A DNA stretch of 13,347 bases. Origin: JAVXAG01 sp036660615. GTDB lineage: Bacteria; Bacillota; Clostridia; Peptostreptococcales; Anaerovoracaceae. The translations under genes were made by a program, and so were the position numbers. The stretch lies in contig JAVXAG010000049.1 in the NCBI GenBank assembly GCA_036660615.1, positions 1-13,347 on the forward strand, given 5' to 3'. Positions within the stretch are counted from its first letter, which is position 1. Each line of letters starts with the position of its first letter. Under the pieces are notes generated by a model that was not told where the DNA came from, did no database searches, and was given only the letters and a program-made list of their open reading frames with translations. Positions 5,155-12,746 of this stretch are shown here, piece after piece.

Positions 5155-5613
5155 CTAAAAAGCTACATATTCATAATATGATTTTACAATTATGTCTTTA
5201 TTGCTCTTTAGAAAAGGTAATCTAAACTTGGGTTTTCCCCCATTAAGCAATATCGATACCCTAGGTTTTGTCGCAGTAAATTGTTTTAAAAATATCTTGT
5301 CGCCACCTTGGTTATAGCCTCTTTTGACTTGACTGTCGTCCTCGAAATATATTTCATATGTAACTGGGGACTTAGTTTTTAAATTAAGTCTTATCATTTT
5401 GTCAGCAGCCGCTTTAGCAGCCATATCTTCATATATTTTGTAGCCCTCGCCAAAGTCATTGGCCGATACAAAAACCGATGCCGTAGCCGCCGCCTCATCA
5501 GCTACAAATTTAAGTTGCTCCCTATAACGCATCATTTCATTACAATCAACTTGAAAATACATTATAGTTGACATTAAAATAATAGCACCAATAGTTATAA
5601 TAAAATTTTTCAT
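5155..5613 (-). CDS. TadE/TadF-like pseudopilin, last gene of the Tad operon
   Basis: The 152-residue protein opens with MKNFIITIGAIILMSTIMYFQ, a hydrophobic N-terminal helix very like that of the three neighbouring small proteins, followed by a soluble domain (ADEAAATASVFV, then GGDKIFLKQFTATKPRVSILL and a C-terminal IIVKSYYEYVAF). Position after the pilin genes and this single N-terminal helix fit a minor pilin or TadE/F-type pseudopilin; TadE/F proteins usually prime or cap the pilus. No classical Gly-Glu type III cleavage motif is visible. AAGGGG precedes the ATG by 5 bases; the gene starts 8 bases after the previous stop. Function is inferred mainly from context. Confidence 0.7.
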   Translation of the reverse strand: MKNFIITIGAIILMSTIMYFQVDCNEMMRYREQLKFVADEAAATASVFVSANDFGEGYKIYEDMAAKAAADKMIRLNLKTKSPVTYEIYFEDDSQVKRGYNQGGDKIFLKQFTATKPRVSILLNGGKPKFRLPFLKSNKDIIVKSYYEYVAF

Positions 5614-5621
5614 TTTTCCCC

Positions 5622-6020
5622 TTATATCCGATCTATGTATTCGCTGGTAGTATAATTGTCAATAACATATGTGGCTGTAGTTTCTTCCTCTGTCATACCC
5701 CAAAATTTGTTGACAGCTATTAAATTTTCTATTGGAACAGATATCACATAATGTATTTTGCCTCCTCGAAGAGTTTTTGCACCTGTACCATTAATCAAAA
5801 TTTTGCTCTCATCACAGTTTACTAATCTTAATAAACTCTCTCTTAAATATTTTTCATTTTCTCTTGTTATGCCTCCATCTTGTTTGGCTATTTCTTTAAA
5901 ACTGTTAACCGCCTTGTCAATTGATGTTACACGATTGTGCGTAACTTGACTATATGCAAACTGCAACACAAATACCAACAATATCATTATACAGGCAATA
6001 GTTGTAATAAGATTTTTCAC
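5622..6020 (-). CDS. TadE-like pseudopilin with GTG start
   Basis: The 132-residue protein begins MKNLITTIACIMILLVFVLQ when read from a GTG at 6020. A longer frame from an ATG at 6059 exists, but GGAGG (6027-6031) sits 6 bases before the GTG and the resulting N-terminus matches the MK(N/E)-hydrophobic start of the other three pilin-like proteins, so GTG is preferred. After the membrane helix come a helical stretch (VTSIDKAVNSFKEIAKQDGG) and a mixed domain ending TYVIDNYTTSEYIDRI. Predicted role: minor pilin or pseudopilin anchored in the membrane. Expression relative to the pilins may be lowered by the strong hairpin just upstream. Confidence 0.7.
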   Translation of the reverse strand: MKNLITTIACIMILLVFVLQFAYSQVTHNRVTSIDKAVNSFKEIAKQDGGITRENEKYLRESLLRLVNCDESKILINGTGAKTLRGGKIHYVISVPIENLIAVNKFWGMTEEETTATYVIDNYTTSEYIDRI

Positions 6021-6074
6021 TTCTTTCCTCCATATTTCATTCACATTATTCTCATACAAATTATACGTACTACA

Positions 6075-6102
6075 AAGGGTGTGAAATCCACTTCACACCC
6101 TT
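6075..6102 (-). terminator. Perfect 11-bp hairpin between pilin and pseudopilin genes
   Basis: AAGGGTGTGAA and TTCACACCCTT form a perfect 11-bp stem with a 6-base loop. It starts 18 bases after the last small pilin gene. On the minus strand only TTTGTAG follows the stem, so it is more likely a partial terminator or a block to 3' exonucleases that protects pilin mRNA than a full stop. That would raise pilin output over the downstream pseudopilins, as seen in other pilus operons. Confidence 0.65.
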
Positions 6103-6120
6103 ACATACATATTTGCTTTC

Positions 6121-6261
6121 CTAGTTTTCCATATATGTGCTTATGCTTTCCTGCATAACTCCTTTTGCTGCGCTTTTTAGGCTGTTATCGTCTGAAGCAA
6201 TCATAGAAAAAATAATGCATCCAAGTATGATTGTACCTATAATAATCACAAGCTCTTTCAT
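6121..6261 (-). CDS. Small pilin-like peptide 2 (46 aa)
   Basis: The 46-residue product begins MKELVIIIGTIILGC, continues as a single hydrophobic helix, and then has SDDNSLKSAAKGVMQESI and a short polar end. GGAGG lies 5 bases before the ATG. It is paralogous to the peptide encoded directly upstream (shared IIIGTI-LG and NSLKSAA). Size, one N-terminal helix, tandem duplication and position after tadC fit the Flp-type major pilin slot of a Tad locus. The canonical Flp cleavage site (Gly followed by a Glu-Tyr pair) is missing, so maturation may differ from the textbook case. Pilin function is inferred. Confidence 0.75.
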   Translation of the reverse strand: MKELVIIIGTIILGCIIFSMIASDDNSLKSAAKGVMQESISTYMEN

Positions 6262-6314
6262 TTTTACCTCCATATTTTCTGGTCAATGCCCAGTTTTTTC
6301 ACATTGCCCTTGTG

Positions 6315-6479
6315 CTACTTGCTCCCATCTATTTGAATTGAATTTATACTATTTACCCCTTGACTGACAATCTTTGTTGCCGCACTTTTGAGTGAGTTTT
6401 CACCTGCTCCCAAAACCAAAGTGTTAACAATCATAGCTCCTAATAAAATCGTACCTATAATAATAATCAAATTTTTCAT
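6315..6479 (-). CDS. Small pilin-like peptide 1 (54 aa)
   Basis: The 54-residue product begins MKNLIIIIGTILLGAMIV, with a hydrophobic helix followed by GENSLKSAATKIVSQG and a Ser/Asn-rich end. An AAGGTG ribosome site precedes the ATG, and the gene follows tadC by 14 bases. It is paralogous to the next gene; the NSLKSAA motif just after the membrane helix is the best conserved part and may be the pilin packing surface. Likely the major Tad pilus subunit or one of two. As in its paralogue, no classical prepilin cleavage motif is seen and no prepilin peptidase gene lies in the window. Confidence 0.75.
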   Translation of the reverse strand: MKNLIIIIGTILLGAMIVNTLVLGAGENSLKSAATKIVSQGVNSINSIQIDGSK

Positions 6480-6493
6480 TCTTCTTCACCTTC

Positions 6494-7174
6494 TTAAAAT
6501 ACTTGTCCTAACATGGACATCGTGTCCATAAATACCACTACAATAGCAAAATTCAACAGCAACGCAAAAATAGTTGCTGTGGCAAACATCGTTATAATTA
6601 TACTGTTTTTTTCAGCCTTCTTCATTCCCTGAGTTACCCTTTCCGATGCCATAGCCTCTTGAAAGGCAACCATCTGCTCCACTAACTCTGCTGGATTTAT
6701 TTGATCCAACTTTAGCAAAATCGCTCCAAACAATTTGGCCGACCTGGTGGGAATTTCATCATAAAAAATTTCAAAAGCCTCAGCTGTTGCTCCACCTCTA
6801 TACGAAGTCAATATCTTTGCATACACTGGTTTAATAACTATCGAATTCTCCATTAATTGTTCTAGTATAAAATCCGATGACATAGGGATTTCTTTTTGTA
6901 CTAGAGCCAAATTTTTCAACGTTAAACAACTACTCCATACCTCCTTTTCGTACTTACTTTTCCTTATAGCAATAATTTGTTTCCTAAAAAAGCCCTTTTG
7001 ATTTTTACCTCCCTTTATAGAACAGCCCACTCTCCCAAGGGCTATCTCAGTGATACCTCTGGAAACTCCCAGAAATGATCCTCTTATTCTGTTGCCATTT
7101 TTACCACTAAAAAATAGCAGGTAAATTCCTGCTACCAAGCAAATTTCCAAAATAGAAACTATAATTCTTTCCAA
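6494..7174 (-). CDS. tadC: TadC-like pilus assembly platform protein (TTG start)
   Basis: The 226-residue protein has an N-terminal membrane helix (ISILEICLVAGIYLLFF region), a cytoplasmic domain with the GspF/T2SSF-like pattern (LKNLALVQKEIPMSSDFILEQL; LFGAILLKLDQINPAELVEQMVAFQEAM) and a C-terminal membrane helix (IIITMFATATIFALLLNFAIVVVFM). It is shorter than usual TadC proteins (about 300 residues), having fewer membrane spans. It starts at a TTG at 7174, with GGAGG (7181-7185) 6 bases upstream; no better ATG exists nearby. It should work with TadB as the membrane platform on which the TadA ATPase acts. Confidence 0.8.
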   Translation of the reverse strand: MERIIVSILEICLVAGIYLLFFSGKNGNRIRGSFLGVSRGITEIALGRVGCSIKGGKNQKGFFRKQIIAIRKSKYEKEVWSSCLTLKNLALVQKEIPMSSDFILEQLMENSIVIKPVYAKILTSYRGGATAEAFEIFYDEIPTRSAKLFGAILLKLDQINPAELVEQMVAFQEAMASERVTQGMKKAEKNSIIITMFATATIFALLLNFAIVVVFMDTMSMLGQVF

Positions 7175-7196
7175 CGTCCACCTCCATAGACCATGC

Positions 7197-8147
7197 CTAT
7201 ATATCCATTTTTCCTTTAGATAAAAAAATATTTATAACAATACCAGCTATATAAAAACCACATATTATTACAAACCAAGTCACTCCCGTAGAAGTTCCAA
7301 ACTGATACAAAACAAACTTTTTCAGCGTAAAACCAAAATATTTGCAGGCTCCTGCAGCAGTCAAGATATAGCATATTGGGGCCAAATACTTTAACATCAA
7401 GTTTGCCTCATTATTCTCACGCCTTGAGTACTCCGCCACATTTTTACTCTGTGAAATGCTTTCCACCAGATCCTTTAAAGATGCCGTTATCTTTATCCCA
7501 AGCACTTGGGCAAAGAAAATATTCGTCGCCAAAACATTACCCCACGAAGTGTCAATAGAGTACCTAAATACATTGAGAAGATCCAAAACTCCCTCCTTGT
7601 CTGCGACTTTATTTAAACCCTTTGCCAAATTAAAAAGCAATTTTTTTGAATGGGGTGCGCCAGTTATATTGTTTGCAGTTACTTCGATTGCCTCCTTCAT
7701 ATTGTAATAACAAATTTTATAGTTATTTAAAAGTTCACTTACCAGAACCTCGGCCTCTTTTGAATTGTTAACACGAATAATCTGTAATTTCGCCTGCAAA
7801 ATAATATAGGGCATAAATCCCGTCATTACTCCTCCAATCAAAGCCGTCAACATAGGCAACAACATGGCTAGTATTAAAAATGTTCCCGCCATAATCAAGC
7901 CTGAAATTATATAAAACAAGTTCACCGCTTTTATTGTTTCCGCCTCTGTGGTTGTCCGCAGCAATAAAAAAACGTGTTTTGTCAACTTATCTTCGTAGCC
8001 CCAGTTCTCAGAGTCACTGCCACCATCAAAATGTCTTTTTAGCCTTACATTCTTTTTAAATCCCAAAAACAACTCGGTTATCATAGGCGATTCCACAAAG
8101 AGTATCCCCACTATAAAACAGAAATAAATAATTTTGTTTACAATCAA
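7197..8147 (-). CDS. tadB: TadB-like pilus assembly platform protein (TTG start)
   Basis: The 316-residue membrane protein has a first span near residues 6-20, a hydrophobic central block (VNLFYIISGLIMAGTFLILA, then MLTALIGGVMTGFMPYIIL), a cytoplasmic GspF/T2SSF-type domain (EVLVSELLNNYKICYYNMKEAIEV; GIKITASLKDLVESISQS) and C-terminal spans (YLAPICYILTAAGACKYFG; WFVIICGFYIAGIVINIFL). This is the usual TadB pattern. The start is a TTG whose last two bases overlap the TGA of tadA (TTGA), with GGGAGG 10 bases upstream, so the two genes are translationally coupled. Confidence 0.85.
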   Translation of the reverse strand: MIVNKIIYFCFIVGILFVESPMITELFLGFKKNVRLKRHFDGGSDSENWGYEDKLTKHVFLLLRTTTEAETIKAVNLFYIISGLIMAGTFLILAMLLPMLTALIGGVMTGFMPYIILQAKLQIIRVNNSKEAEVLVSELLNNYKICYYNMKEAIEVTANNITGAPHSKKLLFNLAKGLNKVADKEGVLDLLNVFRYSIDTSWGNVLATNIFFAQVLGIKITASLKDLVESISQSKNVAEYSRRENNEANLMLKYLAPICYILTAAGACKYFGFTLKKFVLYQFGTSTGVTWFVIICGFYIAGIVINIFLSKGKMDI

Positions 8148-9595
8148 ACCAAACTCACCTCCCTGTTGACTGAGTGGTAATATGCCGGAATTGTAATCTG
8201 ATTTCCCGTCAATGGATTTTTACCTTCCAATCTTCTCAATAAACATTTCATTTTTTCAAGCTTTTCTCCGTTGTCAATTGCTAACGCCTCCTTATCCGTA
8301 CCTATGTCATACTTCCAAAACCATTGGTTCTTAATAAAATCATATTTGCATATTCTATGAGCGGAAACTTGATCAGACTCTGCATCGTATCTGTACTCCA
8401 CAATACCTTTAAGCACCTTTCTATCCTTGTTTTCTGGCAACTGACAGAACTCAAAAACATAATTGAAATTGCGATAAACTTGCCCAATAATTCCATTCAA
8501 ATCACCTCCGTATTTTGACCTAATTTTCACTCCCATTTTATATGGAATGTTGATGGCGTCGTTGTCGTGGATAGTAGCTTTGCTCCTTTGTGTTCCTGTT
8601 GAGGTAATATCAAGTGCCAAATTGTAAGCAACCGCATCTCTCATTTCCTCCAAAAGCACATAGTCATTATCTCCCCTAAGCAAAGATTTGACTATTTTCT
8701 CAAGATCATCTCCGTCGGCAACTAGCTGCATAATCGGTACGTCCGGCATCAAAATATGCCATGGTGTTTCTGGATCCGTTGCAATTGCCAACCCTTCTAA
8801 AGTTTTGTCTTCATATCTTTGCCAAGTCTGCAAAAAAGTAGTTTTTCCCGACCTAACCTGTCCCGCAAATATAACGTTGAATCCGATATCAATCATTGTG
8901 CGAAAAAGATCTATTGCCTCAAACGGAATCGTTTTTTTTAGCACCATTTCTTCAAAGGTTAAATCCTTTAAAACATACTTTCTCAGAACCATAACGTCCT
9001 GATCTTTTTTTGTTCTGTCTCCTGAAAAAATTGTAATTCTAATGCCATTATGTAAATAGACCTCGTGAAATCCATACTCCAGTCTTTCATACGGCGTGGC
9101 AAGAAGCATAGTCCTTTTTAGTTGTTCCCGTCTTCGTCTATATATTTTCTGTGGCTGCAAAACCGACTTTCCATCTATTAAACAGTAGAGATTTTCTCCA
9201 ATTAATTTTGCTGATGAAGATTTTTTGTATTCCTCCGTCATATCATATGCCCATGGAGCCAACCCTGACAACCCATAAAGTTCAGCAAATATTGCCTCAC
9301 ATATGTTGGTATACCAAGGTGGAAACCACTCGTTTAACAGTCTTTTTTCTCGCAGCATTTCCTTGATTTTTTCTTTGTAAAAGTCCATTTCTATCTCAAA
9401 CCCCATAATGGCACGCTTTTCTCTTTCAAGTTTTCTATTCTTGGCACCATCATCTGTTTCATCCCAATCCTTATCAAATGCATCTTCAACTATTTTGCAT
9501 ATATCCTTAAATCTTTCTTCAAGATTATCAACATTTCCTCTTGAGGCTTTTGTCTCATTATCAAGAAATTTATCTAAAAAAAATTCTCTTTCCAT
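8144..9595 (-). CDS. tadA: TadA/CpaF secretion-type ATPase
   Basis: The 483-residue protein is the motor of the Tad system, a VirB11/GspE-superfamily ATPase. Visible motifs: Walker A GQVRSGKT (245-252), Walker B DYVLLEEMRD (311-320, with catalytic Glu pair), and the His box STGTQRSKATIHDN (332-345; most CpaF proteins have GHEGSL-like residues here, so this is a variant). An N-terminal region of about 160 residues includes a charged helical stretch (RKLEREKRAIMGFEIEM) and a LYGLSGLAPWAYD segment where CpaF proteins usually carry a GLGPLE-type motif. The ATG has GAGGTG just upstream and lies 3 bases after the tadZ stop. It is expected to act as a hexamer under TadB/TadC. Confidence 0.93.
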   Translation of the reverse strand: MEREFFLDKFLDNETKASRGNVDNLEERFKDICKIVEDAFDKDWDETDDGAKNRKLEREKRAIMGFEIEMDFYKEKIKEMLREKRLLNEWFPPWYTNICEAIFAELYGLSGLAPWAYDMTEEYKKSSSAKLIGENLYCLIDGKSVLQPQKIYRRRREQLKRTMLLATPYERLEYGFHEVYLHNGIRITIFSGDRTKKDQDVMVLRKYVLKDLTFEEMVLKKTIPFEAIDLFRTMIDIGFNVIFAGQVRSGKTTFLQTWQRYEDKTLEGLAIATDPETPWHILMPDVPIMQLVADGDDLEKIVKSLLRGDNDYVLLEEMRDAVAYNLALDITSTGTQRSKATIHDNDAINIPYKMGVKIRSKYGGDLNGIIGQVYRNFNYVFEFCQLPENKDRKVLKGIVEYRYDAESDQVSAHRICKYDFIKNQWFWKYDIGTDKEALAIDNGEKLEKMKCLLRRLEGKNPLTGNQITIPAYYHSVNREVSLV

Positions 9596-9598
9596 TTT

Positions 9599-10348
9599 TC
9601 ACCTCTTAAACAATGTTTTCTTAGGGACATCTTCTGCGCCTTGTCCCAAAATATCATTTACAATTTGCTTTATTCCTTCCGCAAACTTAGGATATTTTAG
9701 CAATGTGCTTCTATCTGATTCTGCTTGCCAACCATATTCAATATAGCTGATTGTAAAAGCTTTCTTGGTCTTGAAAATTTCTTCAATTTGCTTTGGTGAG
9801 TAAAATGCCATATTTCCATTGTATTTGTTTATGATTATTTGACCATTCCAGTTCAAAGGGCCCAGAATTGACTGTTGTAAATTTTTAAATCTTCTAACAG
9901 ATTTTTCCTGCTGTGTAATTACATAATATCTCTTTTCACTGTGTTTCAGTGCTGACATGGACAACCCGTATTGAACGTTATTTCCTGCATCTATGATAAT
10001 AAAATCATAATTTTTTTCCAAAGGTTTTATCATAATCTCAATATCATCTTCCCCATAATATTTTAATGTGGTTATGTTTTTTATTCCTGGAACAATGGAT
10101 ATATCGTTATGTTCAAACATTATTCCTTTTACATCTTCTACCGTCAAATGATTATTTGTAATGTTTGTCTTTAGGTCGTCCAGTGACAAATCTTGATTTT
10201 GATCTATGTAGTCAAGTCCATATTCAGAACTTGCCATTATTAGCGCCACTCTATTCCCTCCTTTTGCAATTATCTCCGCCACTGATTGGGCTATCATCGT
10301 AGTTCCAACTTGACTATCTCCACCAAAAAAAGTAATTATTTTTTTCAT
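9599..10348 (-). CDS. tadZ: TadZ/CpaE-like ParA/MinD-family protein with degenerate P-loop
   Basis: The 249-residue protein has the ParA/MinD fold signature: an N-terminal strand and loop MKKIITFFGGDSQVGTTMIAQ, the strand NDISIVPGIKNI, and a Walker B-like YDFIIIDAGNN (114-123). The P-loop reads GGDSQVGTT; the invariant Lys before Thr and the ParA signature Lys are both missing, so ATP hydrolysis is doubtful. TadZ proteins are known for atypical P-loops and are thought to place the pilus machine at the cell pole. A GTG at 10360 would add four residues, but AGGTGG lies 8 bases before the ATG at 10348, which is preferred. It lies between cpaB and tadA. Confidence 0.85.
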   Translation of the reverse strand: MKKIITFFGGDSQVGTTMIAQSVAEIIAKGGNRVALIMASSEYGLDYIDQNQDLSLDDLKTNITNNHLTVEDVKGIMFEHNDISIVPGIKNITTLKYYGEDDIEIMIKPLEKNYDFIIIDAGNNVQYGLSMSALKHSEKRYYVITQQEKSVRRFKNLQQSILGPLNWNGQIIINKYNGNMAFYSPKQIEEIFKTKKAFTISYIEYGWQAESDRSTLLKYPKFAEGIKQIVNDILGQGAEDVPKKTLFKR

Positions 10349-10362
10349 TTCTTTCACCACCT

Positions 10363-10965
10363 TTAGTTATATAGAATAACAAACTCATTTCCAGACTCTG
10401 CAATTCGTGTTAGTAAATTAGCTTGCTCAGTATTGACCACTATTTCAACCAGACTGATAATCGATGAGCCTGATAACCTTTTTTTATCCACAGATGTAAC
10501 TTCTTGGTTGGATCCATCTTTTGCATATGCCACAATTGCAGATGTAATCAATTTGCCTTTATAGTAAAAATAGGCTCTATCTCCCCGTCTAAGGGTTTGT
10601 GGATATGACTTTAACCAAGTAGCTGGGATAGACATTATGTAGTCCCCCTCGGCCTGATTTACTACCATATCAGGGCTTTCAAAATAGTCCTCAAATATAG
10701 GCACTCCTTTATGAAGGGATTGGACTGTTTCTTTGCCCAAAATCCCAGATACATCGTTTTCCGTCAAAGCTCCGTTGACTTTTCTCTCTACTGATTCAAT
10801 TTTTAATAACTCACTAGTCAAAATTGTATTCTTTTCTATATCTTGATTAAGCACTACTATTTCCTCATACATTAACATTTGGCGTCCCCATTTTTCCCAC
10901 CCAAATATGGCAACAAGACTAAGTATTATTAGTGTAATCCCAATAATTTTTCGACCTTTATTCAT
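10363..10965 (-). CDS. cpaB: CpaB/RcpC-like Flp pilus assembly protein (SAF domain)
   Basis: The 200-residue protein has one N-terminal membrane helix (KIIGITLIILSLVAIFGW), then a SAF-type domain at about residues 35-95 (VVLNQDIEKNTILTSELLKIESV, ending in GVPIFEDYF), and a second beta-rich region (YIMSIPATWLKSYPQTLRRGDRAYFYY...). This is the CpaB/RcpC layout, although shorter than proteobacterial CpaB. In Gram-negative bacteria CpaB helps the secretin; here, with no secretin, it may contact peptidoglycan or the pilus base. AAAGGA precedes the ATG, and the gene starts 3 bases after the upstream stop. Confidence 0.8.
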   Translation of the reverse strand: MNKGRKIIGITLIILSLVAIFGWEKWGRQMLMYEEIVVLNQDIEKNTILTSELLKIESVERKVNGALTENDVSGILGKETVQSLHKGVPIFEDYFESPDMVVNQAEGDYIMSIPATWLKSYPQTLRRGDRAYFYYKGKLITSAIVAYAKDGSNQEVTSVDKKRLSGSSIISLVEIVVNTEQANLLTRIAESGNEFVILYN

Positions 10966-10968
10966 TTA

Positions 10969-11925
10969 TTATTCCTTTCTATGCAACTCCCAATATTTTA
11001 TTAAATCGTCAACTATAATTTCTACATTATCAACCTCTTTCTTTTTAAATTGTGCCGTAAAGACAAATACTAATTCTTCTCCTCCCTCCTGTCCCCATTT
11101 GTTTAACATGGATTTATCGAATAAATCTCCAACCCATTGCTCACCTTCTTGTTCCAAATCTGTGTGATACGGTGTTCCTTTAATAGTTACGCTTACTCTT
11201 TGTGGCTGTTTTTTACCACTGGCCACTGCACTTAACATAAATTTTTCGCCTGACCAAAATACATTTCTCCCTCGCTTTGGATTATTTTTTTTATTGTAAT
11301 TTATCCTGTTTTTATTCCATCCATCAGTATGATAGACCTTTCCTATAATTTTACTTTTATCCGTAGGTTCTGTGGGTGGATCTGTTTTATCTGGTGGAAT
11401 TATAGGTTCAATTGGCTCTATTTCTACAGCTTTTTTTACAATAACTTTTATATTCTCTGGGAAAAATGTTCTATAGAAATACTGTGGAAACCCTTCTTTC
11501 TGTTTGGCAGCAGACGACTGCCATCTCAAAGTTAATTTTCCAGAAACATAATATGTTCCCTCCCTATAAAATGTATGCGAGAACTCCCCCTCCTTATATT
11601 TATTACCATCTACTTGTAGCTCTGTCTCTGAAACCCTGTCAAAGGAATATTGGGCAGTTCTATTAGTTCGTGTGCTTTCCCCAATGAAACTATTTACCAC
11701 GCTACTTTTATAAATACTTATGGAAACGCTGTCACCCACTACGCATACGCTAGGAATTGCTGAAATCTGCACTTTTGCCGTTGCTCCATTAGCAGATGCA
11801 TAGATAACTTTCACCTTGCCGTATGTAAAACCATCAACAGTTCCTGCACCAAAACTTTCTACAGTTGCCATACCCAACATCAATAATAGTATTAAAAACA
11901 ATATCCACTTCTTTCTATTTTTCAT
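10969..11925 (-). CDS. Secreted two-domain protein of the Tad locus, function unknown
   Basis: The 318-residue product starts with a signal peptide: KNRKK followed by the hydrophobic core WILFLILLLMLGMATV and a likely cleavage after SFGAG or nearby. A first beta-rich domain (about 25-165) is joined by a Pro/Glu/Thr-rich linker (EPIEPIIPPDKTDPPTEPTD) to a second domain beginning GKVYHTDGWNKNR with FWSGEKFMLSAVASG and VSVTIKGTPYHTDL. This second domain resembles repeats seen, as far as I recall, in other clostridial Tad-linked proteins. An upstream ATG at 12003 is rejected: it would overlap the terminator and preceding gene, while AAGGAG is placed just before 11925. It is likely an extracellular adhesin or pilus-associated factor; this is inference. 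Confidence 0.7.
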   Translation of the reverse strand: MKNRKKWILFLILLLMLGMATVESFGAGTVDGFTYGKVKVIYASANGATAKVQISAIPSVCVVGDSVSISIYKSSVVNSFIGESTRTNRTAQYSFDRVSETELQVDGNKYKEGEFSHTFYREGTYYVSGKLTLRWQSSAAKQKEGFPQYFYRTFFPENIKVIVKKAVEIEPIEPIIPPDKTDPPTEPTDKSKIIGKVYHTDGWNKNRINYNKKNNPKRGRNVFWSGEKFMLSAVASGKKQPQRVSVTIKGTPYHTDLEQEGEQWVGDLFDKSMLNKWGQEGGEELVFVFTAQFKKKEVDNVEIIVDDLIKYWELHRKE

Positions 11926-11941
11926 TTTTCTCCTTTCCAAT

Positions 11942-11970
11942 AAAAAAAAGACACCTATTAAAGTGTCCTT
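11942..11970 (-). terminator. Intrinsic terminator inside the Tad operon
   Basis: On the minus strand AAGGACAC pairs with GTGTCTTT (8 bp, one G-U pair, loop TTTAATAG region) and is followed by a run of eight T. It lies 4 bases after the stop of the 11975-12688 gene and only 17 bases before the next start codon, which leaves no room for a new promoter. It must therefore be a partial terminator, a regulated one, or downstream transcription starts inside the upstream gene. Confidence 0.85.
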
Positions 11971-11974
11971 CTTA

Positions 11975-12688
11975 TTACTCTTGTTCGTAAACCTGAAATT
12001 CAAAGTTATCTATCTCCCATTTTTCATCTCGGTTTTTTATTATTCTTATTATTGCAAATATGTTCCTCGGTTTTCCCAAAGTTATTTTATTTCTATCTGT
12101 CCACTTATCCGTTGCTGAAATAAACTCCTCCTCGTAATATGCAAAGGCATCAGCACTATATTCTGACCAAAATAAAACGGTTATTTTTATTGGTCCTCTA
12201 ATGGTTTGTATTACCTTTCCATTCACATTGCCTCTCAATGTAGCCTCTGGATCTTTAGCCTTTTCCAAATACTCTGTAAGCTCATCAGTAAAGTACTGAT
12301 ACCCCTCGTATCCATCCATTTTTTTGTAGTTTCTAATTGAAATTTCTTTTACAAATCCTCTGGCGATTTTCTTAATGGTCTTTGACACTTTTATCAAAGG
12401 ATCATCTGCAAGCAACCACATATCGTCGCCTTCCATTCTTTTTTTAACAGATTGATCGTATTCCTTATTTTTATTAAGAATCTGAACAAATTGCATATCA
12501 CTTTTCCAATAGAACTTATAGTCTCCGGCTTCATCAAGCACCTTTGCTGTTTCTTCTGAGATATACGTTTTTTTATTATCTATCTTCTCCTTATGTACAA
12601 TGCTATCACTATAATATATTGTGACTCCCACTGCAATTACCAATGCCACTGTAAGAATTTGCATTTTTCTACGATTACATTTTACCAC
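11975..12688 (-). CDS. Membrane-anchored protein of unknown function, NTF2-like C-terminal region possible
   Basis: I do not recognise the family. The 237-residue product has a positively charged start (MVKCNRRKM), one membrane helix or uncleaved signal (QILTVALVIAVGVTIYY), a lysine-rich helical region and a C-terminal half with an NTF2-like pattern (YKKMDGYEGYQYFTDELTEYL; ... ; EKWEIDNFEFQVYEQ). It would sit outside the membrane. The start is a GTG at 12688, with GGGGA about 8 bases upstream; no ATG gives a better fit, the next being residue 9. The gene lies 58 bases after the regulator-like gene and is followed by an intrinsic terminator, so it may be produced in excess over the pilus genes. 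Confidence 0.65.
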   Translation of the reverse strand: MVKCNRRKMQILTVALVIAVGVTIYYSDSIVHKEKIDNKKTYISEETAKVLDEAGDYKFYWKSDMQFVQILNKNKEYDQSVKKRMEGDDMWLLADDPLIKVSKTIKKIARGFVKEISIRNYKKMDGYEGYQYFTDELTEYLEKAKDPEATLRGNVNGKVIQTIRGPIKITVLFWSEYSADAFAYYEEEFISATDKWTDRNKITLGKPRNIFAIIRIIKNRDEKWEIDNFEFQVYEQE

Positions 12689-12746
12689 ACTAATCTTCCC
12701 CTTTCAAGGTATATTTACCAGATTTACCATTTTTTATTTTTTCCCA

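Noticed and set aside
8688..9002. Plus-strand 104-codon frame inside tadA
   Set aside because: Antisense shadow of a well-supported ATPase gene, no family match and no ribosome site.
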